Assembly: GCF_026540895.1 (NCBI RefSeq)
Contig: NZ_JALNUR010000009.1
Location: 34,707 to 98,706, forward strand
DNA: 64,000 bases
Origin: Sphingomonas sp. GM_Shp_1
Lineage (GTDB): Bacteria > Pseudomonadota > Alphaproteobacteria > Sphingomonadales > Sphingomonadaceae
Reading direction: 5' to 3'
Made by a program: the position numbers and the translations under genes. This document shows positions 62,596 through 64,000 of the stretch, one piece after another. Position 1 is the first letter of the stretch; the number at the start of each line of letters is the position of its first letter. The notes below the pieces were generated by a model. The model saw nothing but the letters and a program-made list of their open reading frames with translations. It ran no database searches and was not told where the DNA came from.

Positions 62596-63648
62596 CTGTC
62601 CCGTCTTTACCTCGACCATGCCGCGACGACTCCGATGACCGACGCGGCCCGTGCCGCCTTGGCGCAAGGCTGCGCGATCTGGGCCAACCCCTCCTCCCCC
62701 CATGCCGAGGGGCGCGCTGCCAAGCGCGCGCTGGAGGATGCGCGGGGAAGCATCGCCCGCTCGCTCGGCTGGGGGCACGACATCCTGTTCACCAGCGGGG
62801 CGAGCGAATCCCTGTCCATCGCACTGACCCGGTCGATGGCAGAGCGTCGCTTCGTCGGAGCCATCGACCATGACGCGGTGCTGCGCGCCGCCCCCGATGC
62901 GATCGTCATACCGGTCGGCCCCGATGGCATATTGCGCCTGCCCGACCTCGGCGGCCCCCGCGCGGTCGTGACGGTGCAATGGGCCAATAGCGAAACCGGT
63001 GTTCGCCAGCCCATCGCGCAACTGGCGGAGGCGATCCATGCCAGCGGCCACATCCTGCTGGTCGACGCCGCGCAAATGCCTGCGGGTGCCGACCCGGAGG
63101 TGATCGACCATGCCGACCTGGTCGCCCTGTCGGCGCACAAGCGGGGCGGGCCGCCGGGGATCGGCGCGCTGCTGGTCCGCGACCTGGCGCTGCTGGCCCC
63201 GACCGGGGGGCAGGAGCGCGGCTATCGCCCCGGCACGGAGAATATGCCGGGCGTACTGGGCTATGCCGCCGCGCTCGCCGAGCCGGAGCCCGACCATGCC
63301 GAGCTGCGCGCGTACCTGGACGATGCGATCCGCCGCTCTGGCGGCATCGTCGTCGCGGACGCCAGCCGCCGCCATCCCGCCATCGCCAGCTATCACATGC
63401 CCGGCAAGCCCTCCGCGGCGCAGTTGATCCAGTTCGACCTCGCGCAAATCTCGGTCTCGGCGGGCAGCGCCTGTGCCAGCGGCAGCCTGAAGCCCAGCCA
63501 TGTCCTGTCCGCGCTCGGCTGGAGCGTGGAGGCGGGGCGCGAGGTGGTGCGGGTCAGCTTCGGCCGGACGACGACACGCGACGATGTCGACCGCTTCGTC
63601 GTCGCCTGGCGCGCCATCGCGCGGGGCAAGCGGGTGGAGGCGGCATGA
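62596..63648 (+). CDS. cysteine desulfurase (IscS/NifS-like), first of two, start uncertain
   Basis: About 350 aa. It takes sulfur from cysteine for iron-sulfur cluster assembly. Marks: SRLYLDHAATTPMTDAAR, HAEGRAAKRALED, FTSGASESLSIAL, PLP Lys in LVALSAHKRGGPPGIGALLV, RPGTENMPGVLGYAAALAEP, active Cys in VSAGSACASGSLKPSHVLSA. The conserved opening has no ATG, GTG or TTG just before it. CTG 62596 is the nearest plausible start, and ATG 62473, inside the divergent hydrolase, is the nearest conventional one. It overlaps the next gene by 4 nt. Confidence 0.85.
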   Translation: MSRLYLDHAATTPMTDAARAALAQGCAIWANPSSPHAEGRAAKRALEDARGSIARSLGWGHDILFTSGASESLSIALTRSMAERRFVGAIDHDAVLRAAPDAIVIPVGPDGILRLPDLGGPRAVVTVQWANSETGVRQPIAQLAEAIHASGHILLVDAAQMPAGADPEVIDHADLVALSAHKRGGPPGIGALLVRDLALLAPTGGQERGYRPGTENMPGVLGYAAALAEPEPDHAELRAYLDDAIRRSGGIVVADASRRHPAIASYHMPGKPSAAQLIQFDLAQISVSAGSACASGSLKPSHVLSALGWSVEAGREVVRVSFGRTTTRDDVDRFVVAWRAIARGKRVEAA

Positions 63649-64000
63649 TCTATCTCGATTATCAGGCGACGACTCCGCTCGCCCCCGAAGCGCTGAAGGC
63701 GATGCTGCCCTGGCTGGAACAGGGACACGCCAACCCCCATTCCCCCCACCGCGCCGGGCGGCAGGCGCGCGCGGCGGTGGAGGTGGCGCGCGATCAGGTG
63801 GCGGCGCTGTTCCCCTCTGGCGGACGGGTGGTGTTCACCGGCGGCGCGACCGAGGCGCTGAACTGGGCGATCAAGGGCGCGACCGGCGGGATCGTGACGA
63901 CCGCCATCGAACATGCCGCCGTGCTCGACACCGCGCACGCGACCGGGCGGCCGCTGACCGTGCTGCCGGTCGATGGCGAGGGCTTGGTCGCGGCAGGCCA
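63645..64000 (+). CDS. cysteine desulfurase, second of two, truncated by the window end
   Basis: ATG 63645 overlaps the previous stop (ATGA). The 118 visible codons open MIYLDYQATTPLAPEALKAM, then HSPHRAGRQARAAVEVARDQ, FTGGATEALNWAIKGA and TTAIEHAAVLDTA, the N-terminal half of an IscS/NifS-type PLP enzyme. The Lys and Cys of the active site lie beyond the window. Two consecutive desulfurase genes suggest the start of a suf/isc operon continuing to the right. Confidence 0.9.
   Translation, partial: MIYLDYQATTPLAPEALKAMLPWLEQGHANPHSPHRAGRQARAAVEVARDQVAALFPSGGRVVFTGGATEALNWAIKGATGGIVTTAIEHAAVLDTAHATGRPLTVLPVDGEGLVAAG

Overview
The window is a contiguous piece of high-GC chromosome from an alphaproteobacterium of the order Sphingomonadales, most likely Sphingomonas in the broad sense. 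The evidence is the gene families (ChpT next to a small che cluster, a HWE histidine kinase, a DUF4170 protein, an alphaproteobacterial RpoD with a long acidic insert), the core-gene order and several families of G/C-rich palindromic repeats of a kind common in this group. No rRNA, tRNA, CRISPR array or phage was seen. It is mostly core genome with islands of accessory genes and repeats.

Layout. 1-5.4 kb: end of an acyl-CoA ligase, a MerR regulator, and an EmrAB-type drug efflux operon (membrane fusion protein, DHA2 transporter, outer-membrane factor) divergent from a MarR repressor. 5.4-7.1 kb: a HWE histidine kinase and a stand-alone receiver. 7.2-16.6 kb: accessory metabolism, with a secreted alpha-amino-acid ester hydrolase, a FadR/GntR regulator, a FUSC exporter, a secreted GH36 alpha-galactosidase, a ferredoxin-reductase-type flavoprotein and DUF4170. 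16.9-23 kb: rhomboid protease, greA, and a carA-(89-aa ORF)-carB operon with overlapping stops and starts. 23-29.3 kb: YqeY, a DUF559 endonuclease-like gene embedded in palindromic repeats, dnaG, rpoD and a secreted cyclophilin. 29.5-35 kb: the translation/export set rplS, trmD, rimM, rpsP, ffh, into which a vapBC pair and a thioredoxin-reductase-like gene have been inserted. 35-40.9 kb: a degenerate GGDEF-EAL protein, DUF924, mtaB-ftsY-yciB, sodB.

40.9-45.6 kb is the most unusual region. pspF is divergent from a psp operon preceded by a well-formed sigma-54 promoter. The operon encodes a 48-aa exported peptide, PspA, PspB and PspC, four more small membrane-anchored coiled-coil proteins that share the PspB motif, and an HExxH zinc-peptidase-like exported protein. 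It looks like an expanded envelope-stress module.

45.6-50.6 kb: SufE, a thioredoxin-like [2Fe-2S] ferredoxin overlapping a J-domain protein, a SulP transporter with a beta-carbonic anhydrase, a repeat-rich gap and the RNase P RNA gene. 50.7-57.9 kb: an amidase, then cheR, cheB, cheY, cheW, cheA, chpT and a JAMM protease on the minus strand. 57.9-64 kb: an RluD-type pseudouridine synthase, rpoH, an amine oxidase, an amino-acid racemase, an alpha/beta hydrolase and two overlapping cysteine desulfurase genes, the second cut by the window end.

Repeats. Three copies of a roughly 195-245 bp multi-hairpin, MITE-like element (10.2, 12.4 and 49.9 kb) show conserved stems, variable loops and one compensatory base-pair change. 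Three other palindromic families sit between genes. All functional calls rest on reading the sequence and remembered family motifs; no database search was run.
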